DNA of 64,000 nucleotides, taken from JAQWBS01 sp047975765. GTDB lineage: Bacteria > Pseudomonadota > Alphaproteobacteria > RF32 > CAG-239. A program made the translations under genes and the position numbers. Below are positions 27,176 to 35,873 of the stretch, in pieces. Every line of letters begins with the position of its first letter. Positions within the stretch are counted from its first letter, which is position 1. The DNA lies in the NCBI GenBank assembly GCA_047975765.1, contig JBKEEF010000013.1, positions 62,001-126,000 on the forward strand. Reading direction: 5' to 3'. The notes below the pieces were generated by a model. It made no database searches. It was not told the DNA's origin and was given only the letters and a program-made list of their open reading frames with translations.

Positions 27176-27534
27176 TATTCTTTTCCTTCAGTATTTTTAT
27201 CTTCTTCATTTTCGTAAACACATTTGTAGTAGATGTGATTTGGTAACATCAAACGGCAAGTGAAATAAGTCTGTTTTTCCATAACTGCTTTGTTACCAGT
27301 CTTTTGTTTGACACATTCTTCATCTGCCAATTTTTGAATGTCTTCAATGTCTGCTGTGAAATAATTATAGCAAATGGCAGGGTTTGTTGGAGTCGATTGT
27401 CCAACATAAAGTTTTGTCATATCTCTTTCGCCTGCATTTCGTCGTCGATCAACAAAAGGATCAAACAAGGAACAGCCACTCAAACCAATGAGAGTGAGTG
27501 AAAGGCATAAAACTTTAAATCTGGACAATTTCAT
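27175..27534 (-). CDS. Small lipoprotein of unknown function
   Basis: A 119-residue protein with a lipoprotein signal peptide: basic start, hydrophobic core LCLSLTLIGL and lipobox LSGC, making Cys21 the acylated residue. The mature part has four further cysteines and the segment TPTNPAICYNYFTADIEDIQKLADEECV, consistent with disulfides in the periplasm. No family is recognised. It is the first gene of a two-gene unit with argS (one-base overlap), which says little about its role. Confidence 0.8.
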   Translation of the reverse strand: MKLSRFKVLCLSLTLIGLSGCSLFDPFVDRRRNAGERDMTKLYVGQSTPTNPAICYNYFTADIEDIQKLADEECVKQKTGNKAVMEKQTYFTCRLMLPNHIYYKCVYENEEDKNTEGKE

Positions 27535-27573
27535 AAACTCCGCTATATATATTTGTGTTTTTACAATTTATAT

Positions 27574-28197
27574 ATGAAGAAGAATAAAATGCAAAGTCAA
27601 AATAATTATATTGGTGATGATAAGTTCAAAAAACTATTAGAACATTATAATTGCCCAACTTCGGTTGAAGTGATTAAGATGAAGTTTTTAGGTGCAATTT
27701 GCAGTCCTAATCTTGAGCTTCGTCCAACAGATGTCATCTCTTCTTTTTGGGAACAAGGAAAAGAGCCTCGCTTAGAAACCAAAGATGAGGCAGATTTGTT
27801 TTTCAAGTTTTTTATGGGACTTTGGGACGAAATGTTTACTTTGATGAAAGAAAATAAAGTCAAGTTCGGAAAATCTAAATATAAGACAAAAGAAGAGTTT
27901 CTTACGCTTTGTGAACAGAGATTCCAAGAGATTGAACTAGGATTCGTTGAAGGATTCTGGGGTGGAAAAGATGATTTAGATATTCCTTCATATTTGGCAG
28001 AATTGATAGATTCTTTGACAAGCCTAGCAGAGGTTTATGTTACACTTGCCAAAAAAGTTTCAAAATTAGAAAATATGGATAAAAAAGTTCAAGATTCCTT
28101 TGAACATACTGACAGTATGGTGCTAAAAGGAATCAGTTTTATCATTGAAAATAGTGTACATCCAAGAATTGAAGAAATTTCTAGGACAGTCAATTAG
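27574..28197 (+). CDS. Unknown protein
   Basis: A soluble protein of about 207 residues with no recognised domain. It is mostly helical by composition; aromatic-rich blocks such as SSFWEQGKEPR and FFKFFMGLWDEMF stand out, and the last 60 residues (LAELIDSLTSLAEVYVTLAKKVSKL) have heptad spacing. The start is uncertain: ATG codons at 27574 and 27589 are both possible, and the longer frame from 27553 lacks a ribosome site. It is followed after 11 bases by the second nitroreductase gene, so the two may be one operon. Confidence 0.75.
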   Translation: MKKNKMQSQNNYIGDDKFKKLLEHYNCPTSVEVIKMKFLGAICSPNLELRPTDVISSFWEQGKEPRLETKDEADLFFKFFMGLWDEMFTLMKENKVKFGKSKYKTKEEFLTLCEQRFQEIELGFVEGFWGGKDDLDIPSYLAELIDSLTSLAEVYVTLAKKVSKLENMDKKVQDSFEHTDSMVLKGISFIIENSVHPRIEEISRTVN

Positions 28198-28208
28198 GAG
28201 AAAATCTT

Positions 28209-28742
28209 ATGGATTTAATGCAAGGTCTTTTAACCCGTCGTTCTGTCAGAAAATATCAGGCAGATAAGAAAATACCACATCATGAATTGAAAGAAATTAT
28301 CAAGGCAGCTCAATATTCTCCATCAGCACACAATTCTCAGCCATGGGAGTTTTTGGTGGTTGAAGACAAAGAAGATTTAGCAAAATTTAGAACACTTCAA
28401 CGAGCTTCTCTTTTTGCAGAAGGTGCCTCTGCTGTGATTTTGGTTTGTGTTGACGAAACAAAATCTTTTAGTCGTGAAAAAGAAGGTTGGAGCTATGTAG
28501 ATATTGATGGCTCATCTGCAACCTCAAATGTTTTGCATGCAGCACATGCACTAGGAATTGGAGCTTGTTGGTGTGGTTGTTCGCCAATGACAAAACCAAT
28601 TGTTGATGTTAAAGAATATTTCAAACTTCCTGAACATATTAGACCTTTTTCAATTGTGGTTTTGGGTTACCCTGAAGGGGAAGTTAGACAGCCAGAAACA
28701 AGATATGATGAAACGAAAATCCATTTTGGTAAATGGGAATAA
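28209..28742 (+). CDS. Nitroreductase family protein (second paralogue)
   Basis: A 177-residue flavin oxidoreductase. LLTRRSVRKYQADKKI at the start, then YSPSAHNSQPWEFLVVEDKED and IGACWCGCSPM, match position by position the protein at 3668-4186. The ribosome site AGGAG is well placed. The substrate is unknown. Having two members in one 25-kb stretch, each at the end of an unrelated transcript, suggests an ancient duplication. Confidence 0.93.
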   Translation: MDLMQGLLTRRSVRKYQADKKIPHHELKEIIKAAQYSPSAHNSQPWEFLVVEDKEDLAKFRTLQRASLFAEGASAVILVCVDETKSFSREKEGWSYVDIDGSSATSNVLHAAHALGIGACWCGCSPMTKPIVDVKEYFKLPEHIRPFSIVVLGYPEGEVRQPETRYDETKIHFGKWE

Positions 28743-28779
28743 AAAAAATCGGAAGTTAAAGCTTCCGATTTTTTTTATT
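28740..28779. terminator. Intrinsic terminator
   Basis: AAAAAATCGGAAG / CTTCCGATTTTTT inverted repeat with a short loop, between the nitroreductase and a convergent small gene. Confidence 0.92.
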
Positions 28780-28830
28780 CCTAGCGATTGTTAAAATTTA
28801 ACAAGGGCTTGGTAAGGATAACATAAGTTA

Positions 28831-29124
28831 TTAAATGCGACAGGTCCGCAGATTTGCCACCCTTCTTCGATTTTTTTTACAAACATTTTGCTCCAAAGGT
28901 GCAATAGCATGTTCTTTGAAAATGAGATAATCTGCAAGTTCTTGCGATTGGTCTTCATAAGCAACAACTGTTTGGTGGGCAACTCTGGATTCATCAACAA
29001 CAACATTTCCTACAGGAAGGTAAATAAGAGAATCTGCTTGTTTTTTTCCCAGAGCCTTCACTTTTTTCACAAGTTCTTCAATTTCTTTTGATGATAAAAT
29101 TTTGTACCCGATTTCTTTTTTCAT
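28831..29124 (-). CDS. Small unknown protein, probably frameshifted
   Basis: A 97-residue frame whose first 80 residues look natural (EIGYKILSSKEIEELVKKVKAL, later NVVVDESRVAHQTVVAYEDQSQ) and whose last 15, beginning at the A8 run 28871-28878, do not. Dropping one A from that run restores a frame that continues as KKIEEGWQICGPVAFNN and ends at about 28797-28799. The restored C-terminus with paired cysteines and a hydrophobic end seems the original. No family is recognised; the intended gene is probably 28797-29124. Confidence 0.6.
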   Translation of the reverse strand: MKKEIGYKILSSKEIEELVKKVKALGKKQADSLIYLPVGNVVVDESRVAHQTVVAYEDQSQELADYLIFKEHAIAPLEQNVCKKNRRRVANLRTCRI

Positions 29125-29240
29125 TTCTTTGGTTTTTTAATGTGGATAAACTAATATATAAATAATTATGATTCCCTAGGAATTTGAGGGAAATCTAAGA
29201 AACAGTCAAGTAAATTATGTGTAATAAAGTGAAATTTTTC

Positions 29241-29268
29241 TTGAATAATCTTCATTAAATGCTAGATT
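29241..29268 (+). promoter_or_regulatory. Candidate promoter of the gap gene
   Basis: TTGAAT (29241) and TAGATT (29263) with a 16-base spacer, about 70 bases before the gap start, in the 212-base gap that separates it from the divergent gene. Confidence 0.4.
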
Positions 29269-29336
29269 ATTGGCGAATTTAGAATAAACCGTGCAGGGTT
29301 TCTGCATAAACATAATTGATAAAAAGGAAAAATATT

Positions 29337-30344
29337 ATGGCAATTCGCGTAGGTATTAACGGTTTCGGTCGTATTGGTCGTCTCGTGTTTCGTGCAGCTG
29401 TAGCTAGAAATGATGTTGAAATCGTGGGTATTAATGACCTTATTGATGCTGATTATATGGCATATATGTTGAAATATGACTCTGTTCATGGCAGATTCGA
29501 TGGTACTGTTGAAGTGAAAAATGGTAACTTGGTTGTTAATGGCAAAGAAATCAGAATCACTGCAGAAAGAAACCCAGCTGACCTTAAATGGGATGCTATT
29601 GGTGCAGAATATGTTGCTGAATGTACAGGTCTTTTCCTTGATAAAGAAAAAGCAAAATTGCACATTGATGCTGGTGCGAAATATGTTGTGTATTCTGGTC
29701 CTTCAAAAGACGACACTCCAATGTTCGTTAACGGTGTAAACACTGATAAATATGTTAAAGGAACTCAATTTGTTTCTAACGCATCTTGTACAACAAACTG
29801 CTTGGCTCCAATTGCTAAAGTTTTGAACGAAAAATTTGGTATCGTAGAAGCTTTGATGACTACTGTTCACGCAACTACTGCAACTCAAAAAACTGTTGAT
29901 GGTCCGTCTGTAAAAGACTGGAGAGGTGGTCGTGCCGCTGCTGGAAACATTATTCCTTCATCTACTGGTGCTGCAAAAGCTGTTGGTAAAGTTATTCCTG
30001 AACTTAACGGTAAATTGACAGGTATGTCTTTCCGTGTTCCAACTTTGGACGTTTCAGTTGTTGACTTAACAGCTCGTTTGGCTAAAGAAACAACTTATGA
30101 AGAAATCTGCAAAGCTATGAAAGAAGCTTCTGAAGGCGCATTGAAAGGCGTTTTGGGTTACACTGAAGATGATGTTGTTTCTTCTGATTTCATTGGTGAT
30201 GCACATACATCTATTTTTGATGCTAAAGCTGGTATCCAACTTAGCCCAACTTTTGTAAAAGTTGTTAGCTGGTACGATAACGAATGGGGCTTCTCTAACA
30301 AAATGTTAGATTTGATTGCTCACATGAAAAAAGTTAACGGCTAA
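29337..30344 (+). CDS. gap: Glyceraldehyde-3-phosphate dehydrogenase
   Basis: Glycolytic enzyme oxidising glyceraldehyde-3-phosphate to 1,3-bisphosphoglycerate. The Rossmann start AIRVGINGFGRIGRLVFRA and the active-site SNASCTTNCLAPIAK with catalytic Cys near residue 152 are intact, as are HATTATQKTVDGPS and SWYDNEWGFSNKMLDLI. The ATG at 29337 is preceded by AAGGAAA and begins exactly at the family N-terminus; an upstream in-frame ATG would add seven unlikely residues. Codon usage is the GCT/GTT-rich type of a highly expressed gene. pgk follows on the same strand. Confidence 0.98.
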   Translation: MAIRVGINGFGRIGRLVFRAAVARNDVEIVGINDLIDADYMAYMLKYDSVHGRFDGTVEVKNGNLVVNGKEIRITAERNPADLKWDAIGAEYVAECTGLFLDKEKAKLHIDAGAKYVVYSGPSKDDTPMFVNGVNTDKYVKGTQFVSNASCTTNCLAPIAKVLNEKFGIVEALMTTVHATTATQKTVDGPSVKDWRGGRAAAGNIIPSSTGAAKAVGKVIPELNGKLTGMSFRVPTLDVSVVDLTARLAKETTYEEICKAMKEASEGALKGVLGYTEDDVVSSDFIGDAHTSIFDAKAGIQLSPTFVKVVSWYDNEWGFSNKMLDLIAHMKKVNG

Positions 30345-30359
30345 TCATAAAATTAATGA

Positions 30360-30400
30360 CATAGGGGCAAAGCGATTTTGCCTCTATGTTTTTTATTTAT
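30360..30400 (+). terminator. Terminator or attenuator between gap and pgk
   Basis: Hairpin ACATAGGGGCAAA / TTTGCCTCTATGT with one G-U pair, followed by a T-run, 15 bases after gap. It would set a gap-to-pgk expression ratio rather than fully separate them. Confidence 0.65.
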
Positions 30401-30418
30401 AACTATTAAGGAATAAAC

Positions 30419-31660
30419 ATGAGTAAGTTTAGAACAATTGAAGATTTGGGAAATTTGAATGGTAAAGTAGTTATGCTTCGTGCAGACCTCAATGTTCCTG
30501 TAAATGAAAAATTTGAAGTTACCAACACAGCTCGTATTGACAGAACAGTTCCAACAATCAACGAATTGATGTCAAAAGGTGCTAAAGTTGTTGTTATCTC
30601 TCACTTCGGACGTCCTGAAGGCAAGGGTGATGAAGCAAACTCTTTGAAACACATTGTGAAAAATTTGGAAAAATCATTGGGCAAAAAAGTTGTTTTTGTT
30701 GATGATTGTATTGGTCCAAAAGTTGCTGATGCGATCAAAAATATGAGTGCTGATGAAGTTTTACTCTTGGAAAATCTTCGTTATTACAAAGAAGAAAGCA
30801 AAGGCGATGAAGGTTTTGCAAAAGAACTCGTTGCTCCTGTTGATGCTTATGTTTCAGATGCTTTCTCAACAGCTCACCGTGCACATGCTTCTATGGTTGC
30901 TGCAGTTAAGTTGAAACCTGCCTCTTTTGGTCGTTTGATGGAAGAAGAAGTTAATGCGCTTGATGGTGCTTTGTCTAATCCAAAACGTCCATTAATGGCG
31001 ATTGTTGGTGGTTCTAAAGTTTCTACAAAATTAGATTTGCTTAACAATTTGGTTAAAAAAGTTGATAAGCTTGTAATTTCTGGTGGTATGGCTCATACAT
31101 TTATGAAAGCTAGCGGAATTAATACAGTTAATGAAAAAAATTCTCTTGTTCAAATGGATATGTTGGACACTGCAAAAGAAATTATGGCAACAGCAAAAGC
31201 TAATAATTGCGAAATTATCTTGCCGGTTGATGTTGTTGTTTCTAAAGATTTCAAAGCAAATGCAGAGCACAAAACTGTTGGTCTTTCTGATATTCCTGCA
31301 GAAGGTTGGATTTTGATGGATGTTGGCGAAAAAACAATTGCTGCTATCAATTCTAAACTCGACGAATGCAAAACACTCGTTTGGAATGGACCTTTGGGTG
31401 TGTTTGAACTTCCTCCATTTGACACAGCAACAAATGAAGTTGCTCAATATGCAGGTAAATTGACTAAAGAAGGCAAACTGATGTCTGTAGGTGGTGGCGG
31501 TGACACTGTTTCAGCTTTGGAACATGCTGGTGTTGCTGAAGTATTCACGTATATTTCAACAGCTGGTGGTGCTTTCCTTGAATGGATGGAAGGTAAAGAG
31601 CTTCCTGGTGTTGTGGTTTTGAAAAAACAGACAGTTTTGTCTAATAAAGCTTGCTTGTAA
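30419..31660 (+). CDS. pgk: Phosphoglycerate kinase
   Basis: Transfers phosphate from 1,3-bisphosphoglycerate to ADP. The N-terminal substrate motif VVMLRADLNVPV near residues 18-29, VISHFGRPEG, and the RAHASMVAAVKL segment are present; the C-terminal ATP half has IVGGSKVSTKLDLLNNLV, WNGPLGVFELPPF and MSVGGGGDTVSALEHAGV. Length 413 is slightly longer than the ~395 usual, the extra being at the end. It forms a glycolytic pair with gap. Confidence 0.97.
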   Translation: MSKFRTIEDLGNLNGKVVMLRADLNVPVNEKFEVTNTARIDRTVPTINELMSKGAKVVVISHFGRPEGKGDEANSLKHIVKNLEKSLGKKVVFVDDCIGPKVADAIKNMSADEVLLLENLRYYKEESKGDEGFAKELVAPVDAYVSDAFSTAHRAHASMVAAVKLKPASFGRLMEEEVNALDGALSNPKRPLMAIVGGSKVSTKLDLLNNLVKKVDKLVISGGMAHTFMKASGINTVNEKNSLVQMDMLDTAKEIMATAKANNCEIILPVDVVVSKDFKANAEHKTVGLSDIPAEGWILMDVGEKTIAAINSKLDECKTLVWNGPLGVFELPPFDTATNEVAQYAGKLTKEGKLMSVGGGGDTVSALEHAGVAEVFTYISTAGGAFLEWMEGKELPGVVVLKKQTVLSNKACL

Positions 31661-31795
31661 ATAAGCTAATCGAAAGGGTTGTATAGAGATATATGACCCT
31701 TTTGTGACAAAAAAATATTTTCGACAAAAAAGATTGTGTTTTATTAAAAAATATGCTAAATATAATTTATTATCAATGAATTCAAGGAATTTGAC

Positions 31796-33718
31796 ATGGA
31801 AGAATTTAAAATTCAATCTCTTGCTAGCAATGATCCTCTTTCTGACACAGATAAACTAAATCTTTCTATGGATTATCTGGAAAAAACAGATCGTAGTTTG
31901 GATGAGTATTTGAAGTCTATTTCTGAAAATAATGTTGAGCATAATCGTAAGATTTATGCAACTTTTACATCTATTAAAAGTGATACATCATATGATGAAA
32001 AGTTTGGTAATACGAAGTTCAAACTCAAAGATAAGGACAATGAGCTGTATCTTGCAATTGAATTGTCTAAGCCAAGTACATGGAGTTTTGAAATTCATGA
32101 TGGTAAAGTTTGCTTTCCTGAAAATGCAAATCCAGAACAATTGAAAGAAATGCTTTCTTTTTTAAGTGCTCGAGGTATTAAAAGTTTTAATCTTCCTACG
32201 AATTTACTGGAGCAGCAAAAAAAGATTGAAGATGAAAAAAGACCTCTTGATAATGAAGATTTAAAGAGAGGAAATGTTCAAGAGTTTGAAAATAGATCTT
32301 CAGGTTCTTCCACTTCTGATTCTAAAGGAATTAGAAGAAAAGATTATGTCAATTCCATGAGAACTTGGTATGAGAAAAGTGGAAAGAGAAAAAATCAAAG
32401 TGCTTTCCATTCTTCTCGTATCATTGGTGGTTGGGATGTTTGGACAGTTTTTCCAAATGAAAATCGCAATAATATGAATATGCTTGGAAAAAGAGATAAA
32501 GATGGCAATATTAAGGTTAATATTGAGGCTCAAATCTTTGCTAGAATTAAAAGAGGAAAACTTCAAGTAGAATTCTATCTTCCACCTCAAGGTAAAATGA
32601 CGCCAATGGTTGCAGAACAGTTGGTTGAACTTCATACAATGAATGGTGCTAAAAAAATCAAATTTACTGGTCTTTGTGATACAGATTTAAAAGAAGTTAG
32701 AATGGCATGTGGTAAAAAGATGGTTGTTCCAACAGGAATTGGTCTGAATATTGCACAAGTTCAAGAAATGTTACAAGAAGCTCGTAAAAAGAACAATATT
32801 GGTCCTGAAATCTTAGACTATGAAAGACGTTTGGCTGAACAAATTAGAGAAAATGCTGAAAATAAAGGTTCTTCAATGAGCCAAACAGAAGCAAAATTTT
32901 ATAATGATACAATGGAAAAAGTTAACATTGCAGCTTATAAATCAAAGTTTGAACAAGGTATTAATTCATTTTTAGCTAGTGTTGATAAAGCAGGAAGCAG
33001 TGTTTCAGATGTAATGGCATCAAGATATACAGCTGCAGATGTTTTTACAATTTATTCAAATGTTGTTAATTCAAATAAAGATAAAACAGTTAGGGGTGTT
33101 TTAGGACAAATTGAAGAAGTTAATGCACGTTTTGGGGTTCAAGGAAAAGTTAAGGCTCAAGAGCAATATAATAATTTCATTAAAGCCGCTGGACTAAAGG
33201 GTAATGAAAAAATGGTTGATTTGGGACCAGAGCAAATTGCAGCTTTATATGACTCTTTACGCCATTCTAGAAAAGTTACGGCTGAAAAAAGAATGGAAAA
33301 ACTTTATCTTGATAATACACGTCATAATTCAACAGATAATACGGACAGACTTGTTAAAACAGGGTTAGGAGAAGCTAATAAGTATTTTGATACATTCTTT
33401 AGTAAGGCTTATAGTGGTGTTGTTGATAAGGAATATCCAATCATTCCTTCTTCTAATGAAGGGTTACCTTTTGATTTGCCTGATAATGTTAAAGAGCTTA
33501 TTGAAGAGAAAAGAGTTGCAAAATTAGAAAATTCTGTGGCTAAGTCAGGTAATGAGGGTAGAAAAAATAACTATCAAACTAAAGTTAATCAAATTAACAG
33601 TAGTAAAGCTCCTGAGGCTAATACAAGCACTCAACAAGGGCAAAAGAATAAAACGAAACAAACTCAAGTTGATATGAGTCAAGTATATAATTCAACAAGA
33701 GGCGGTATTAATTCATAG
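31796..33718 (+). CDS. Large protein of unknown function
   Basis: A 640-residue soluble protein without signal peptide or recognised domain. Two segments may be related to each other: one near residues 97-140 (TWSFEIHDGKVCFPENANPEQ, then FLSARGIKSFNLP) and one near 250-300 (KLQVEFYLPPQGKMTPMVAEQ, then NGAKKIKFTG). Both read as a strand pair followed by a helix and a strand. The last 100 residues are rich in Asn, Ser and Lys and probably disordered. It is a single-gene unit closed by a good terminator. No function can be stated. Confidence 0.75.
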   Translation: MEEFKIQSLASNDPLSDTDKLNLSMDYLEKTDRSLDEYLKSISENNVEHNRKIYATFTSIKSDTSYDEKFGNTKFKLKDKDNELYLAIELSKPSTWSFEIHDGKVCFPENANPEQLKEMLSFLSARGIKSFNLPTNLLEQQKKIEDEKRPLDNEDLKRGNVQEFENRSSGSSTSDSKGIRRKDYVNSMRTWYEKSGKRKNQSAFHSSRIIGGWDVWTVFPNENRNNMNMLGKRDKDGNIKVNIEAQIFARIKRGKLQVEFYLPPQGKMTPMVAEQLVELHTMNGAKKIKFTGLCDTDLKEVRMACGKKMVVPTGIGLNIAQVQEMLQEARKKNNIGPEILDYERRLAEQIRENAENKGSSMSQTEAKFYNDTMEKVNIAAYKSKFEQGINSFLASVDKAGSSVSDVMASRYTAADVFTIYSNVVNSNKDKTVRGVLGQIEEVNARFGVQGKVKAQEQYNNFIKAAGLKGNEKMVDLGPEQIAALYDSLRHSRKVTAEKRMEKLYLDNTRHNSTDNTDRLVKTGLGEANKYFDTFFSKAYSGVVDKEYPIIPSSNEGLPFDLPDNVKELIEEKRVAKLENSVAKSGNEGRKNNYQTKVNQINSSKAPEANTSTQQGQKNKTKQTQVDMSQVYNSTRGGINS

Positions 33719-33735
33719 TTTTATATTTGTTTTCT

Positions 33736-33772
33736 TAAACATCCCTTTTCTTGGAAAAGGGATGTTTTTTTA
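33736..33772 (+). terminator. Intrinsic terminator
   Basis: AAACATCCCTTTTC / GAAAAGGGATGTTT perfect stem with a three-base loop and T-run, downstream of the 640-residue protein. Confidence 0.93.
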
Positions 33773-33779
33773 TGAATAT

Positions 33780-34065
33780 CCTAGAACATAATCGCGTTAA
33801 TGAGGGTGTTCTATATAAAAAAGTGTATTTGTCATTAGTATTAGCTTGACTGAGAATCTATCTTTTTCTTTGTCATTCCCAACTTGATAGAATTCAGTGT
33901 ATTATGGATACTCGGGTCAAGCCCGAGTATGACACTAAAAAACTCAGATATGATGATTAAAAAGGTTTCCAAAGTATGACAATTTTTTGTTGTTGTTTCC
34001 AGATTTTCACTCTATCATTCCCAACTTGATTGGGAATCCACCAGAATAAATAGCTGTAAGTTTGT
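33780..34065. repeat. Gene-free stretch with palindromic intergenic repeats
   Basis: About 290 bases hold no gene. Two palindromes are clear: ATACTCGGG-TCAAG-CCCGAGTAT at 33908-33930 and ATTCCCAA-CTTGA-TTGGGAAT at 34017-34037. A half copy with GTCATTCCCAACTTGAT occurs near 33881. The core (GTCAT-CC-n-ACTTGAT-n-GG-ATCC) is the type of dispersed small palindromic repeat common in alphaproteobacterial intergenic DNA. Confidence 0.7.
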
Positions 34066-34095
34066 AAAAACCCCGAGAGTATCGGGGTTTTAGAG
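34065..34095 (-). terminator. Intrinsic terminator of the M23 peptidase gene
   Basis: AAAACCCCGA / TCGGGGTTTT stem with a short loop, just past the stop of the leftward peptidase gene. Confidence 0.85.
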
Positions 34096-34111
34096 GATTT
34101 TTTTCTAAAGA

Positions 34112-35566
34112 TTATCTTCTTGCAGATTTTTTAGATTTGCCTTCAGCAAACATACTTTTATGATTACTTTTAAGCTCTGCAACAACAGCTTGGAATTTTT
34201 TCATACTGTTGCCAACCAAATTTTCACCTGTTGCAGCTTTGATTGCTGTTGGGTTAACACGTTTTCCATTTTTAACCACTTCATAGTGAAGGTGAGCGCC
34301 TGTTGAACGTCCTGTATTACCTACATAACCAATAATTTGTCCTTGTTTAACTCTTGTTCCACTACGGACACCTTTAGCAAAACTTTGCATGTGACCATAA
34401 GCTGTTGAATATTCAGAGTTGTGACGAATTTTGATATAGTTACCATAACCGCCATTATATTTTGCAACTTGAACGACACCATCCCCAGCAGCAAAGATTG
34501 CAGTTCCTCTAGGAGCGGCATAGTCTACACCCCAGTGAATTCTTGTATCTTTATAAATTGGGTGACGTCTGCGTCCAAATGGAGACGAAATTCTAGCATT
34601 TTGGAAAGCTAAAGGTTTACGGTGAAGTGTTCTTTTTAAAGCAACACCTTTTTCATTATAATAGTCAACGTTTCCTTTAGAGCTTTCAAAACGGAAAAGT
34701 TCAATTTTATCATTATGAAGATTGAGTGCTGCATACAAAATGTTACCAGTCTTTACAACTTTTCCATTTTTATTGATTTTGTTTTCATAGATAATTTCAA
34801 ACTTATCGCCATTTCTCAAATCTTTTCTAAAATCAATAGAATATGAGAAAATATTGATGAAGTTTGCAATAACTGTTCTAGGAACACCATTAGAATTCAT
34901 AGCAGTTGAAAGGCTACCATTAACAGTCCCTGTTGCACTAACAACTTCTTCTATGAGTTCGTCTTCTTCAACTTGAACCTTATATTTATTCTCACCTTCT
35001 TTTTTAAGAATGATTCGTTTTGAATGTCCTTGAGAGATAATCATCTTTTCAAGAGAAACGAGTTCTTTATTGGATGTTTTTTCTAGAACTTCAAACTCAA
35101 TATTTTGACCAACTTTGATGCTTCTTGGGTTGAATTTACTTTTGAGTGTAGAAACAATTGTGTGAGCCTCATTTGTATTAACACCAATTTTTTGGGTTAA
35201 AATTCCAATAAAATGATCGCCTTTACCAACTTCTACAGATTTTTTAACAAGTTCTTCAGTTTTTTGAGCTTCTGGTTTCTTTTCTTTTTTGCTATCAGAC
35301 TTGATGAGAACTTTAAGGTTGTCTAAGATTCCGAATTCATTATCAACGTAATTATTATTAATATTGATAAGTGCAATTTCTTCAGCTTCTTGGTCAAGCA
35401 TATTAATATAATCAATAGAATCAGTAGAAACCGACGCAATAACATTATTATTGTTTGTTGTAGATAAAACAAAAGCAAAAATAATTGCAGCGGCATAGCC
35501 CATTGCAATAAATCTTGGTTTGTGTTTGTTTTTAATCTTAATATTAAATTTCTTAGTTAATCTCAT
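34112..35566 (-). CDS. M23-family metallopeptidase (murein endopeptidase)
   Basis: A 484-residue envelope protein with an N-terminal membrane anchor (IAMGYAAAIIFAFVLST near residues 22-38). Residues about 110-190 form a LysM/OapA-like region (VEVGKGDHFIGILTQKIG, later SIKVGQNIEFEVLEK). The M23 catalytic domain near 345-450 has the zinc ligands in IHWGVDYAAPRGTAIFAAG and TGAHLHYEVV, with GHMQSF between. Such proteins cut peptidoglycan cross-links in cell separation or growth. The basic tail (SKKSARR) is unusual but harmless. Autonomous unit with its own terminator. Confidence 0.93.
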   Translation of the reverse strand: MRLTKKFNIKIKNKHKPRFIAMGYAAAIIFAFVLSTTNNNNVIASVSTDSIDYINMLDQEAEEIALININNNYVDNEFGILDNLKVLIKSDSKKEKKPEAQKTEELVKKSVEVGKGDHFIGILTQKIGVNTNEAHTIVSTLKSKFNPRSIKVGQNIEFEVLEKTSNKELVSLEKMIISQGHSKRIILKKEGENKYKVQVEEDELIEEVVSATGTVNGSLSTAMNSNGVPRTVIANFINIFSYSIDFRKDLRNGDKFEIIYENKINKNGKVVKTGNILYAALNLHNDKIELFRFESSKGNVDYYNEKGVALKRTLHRKPLAFQNARISSPFGRRRHPIYKDTRIHWGVDYAAPRGTAIFAAGDGVVQVAKYNGGYGNYIKIRHNSEYSTAYGHMQSFAKGVRSGTRVKQGQIIGYVGNTGRSTGAHLHYEVVKNGKRVNPTAIKAATGENLVGNSMKKFQAVVAELKSNHKSMFAEGKSKKSARR

Positions 35567-35716
35567 ATATTTAGTCTCTTAATCGCAAAAAAAATACTTA
35601 CACCAACATATATAACTTTTTTTAAAATACAACATAAAAAGTTGTTTTGCTATACTATATTTAGTGAGACTATAACCTTAGTATTAAAAAAAATATAATT
35701 TTATTGAAAAAAGTTC

Positions 35717-35745
35717 TTGCAATTATAAATTTTGCCCTGTATAAG
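35717..35745 (+). promoter_or_regulatory. Promoter of tRNA-Asp
   Basis: TTGCAA (35717-35722), 17-base spacer, TATAAG (35740-35745), 18 bases before the tRNA. Both hexamers match well. Confidence 0.65.
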
Positions 35746-35763
35746 GGTTAACGAAACGACATT

Positions 35764-35840
35764 GGGGGTGTAGCTCAGTTGGTTAGAGTGCTTGCCTGTC
35801 ACGCAAGAAGTCGCGGGTTCGAGCCCCGTCACTCCCGCCA
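35764..35840 (+). tRNA. tRNA-Asp (GTC); 3' end is the likely phage attL
   Basis: A 77-base tRNA with acceptor stem GGGGGTG / CACTCCC, D-stem GCTC/GAGT, anticodon stem CTTGC/GCAAG with loop CTGTCAC (anticodon GTC, aspartate), T-stem GCGGG/CCCGT, and an encoded CCA. The terminator follows at 35844-35870 and a tyrosine integrase gene points toward it from 35874, so the T-arm and acceptor 3' half are the natural attachment core. The other copy (attR) lies beyond the window. Confidence 0.95.
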
Positions 35841-35842
35841 TT

Positions 35843-35872
35843 CAAAGCCTTGCTTTTGCAAGGCTTTTTGTT
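35843..35872. terminator. Terminator after tRNA-Asp / integrase
   Basis: AAAGCCTTGC / GCAAGGCTTT with a four-base loop and T-run; lies between the tRNA (+) and the integrase (-), and can end both transcripts. Confidence 0.85.
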
Positions 35873-35873
35873 T

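Noticed and set aside
31672..31704. Terminator after pgk
   Set aside because: AAAGGGT / ACCCTTT has a long loop and no convincing T-run, so it is left out.
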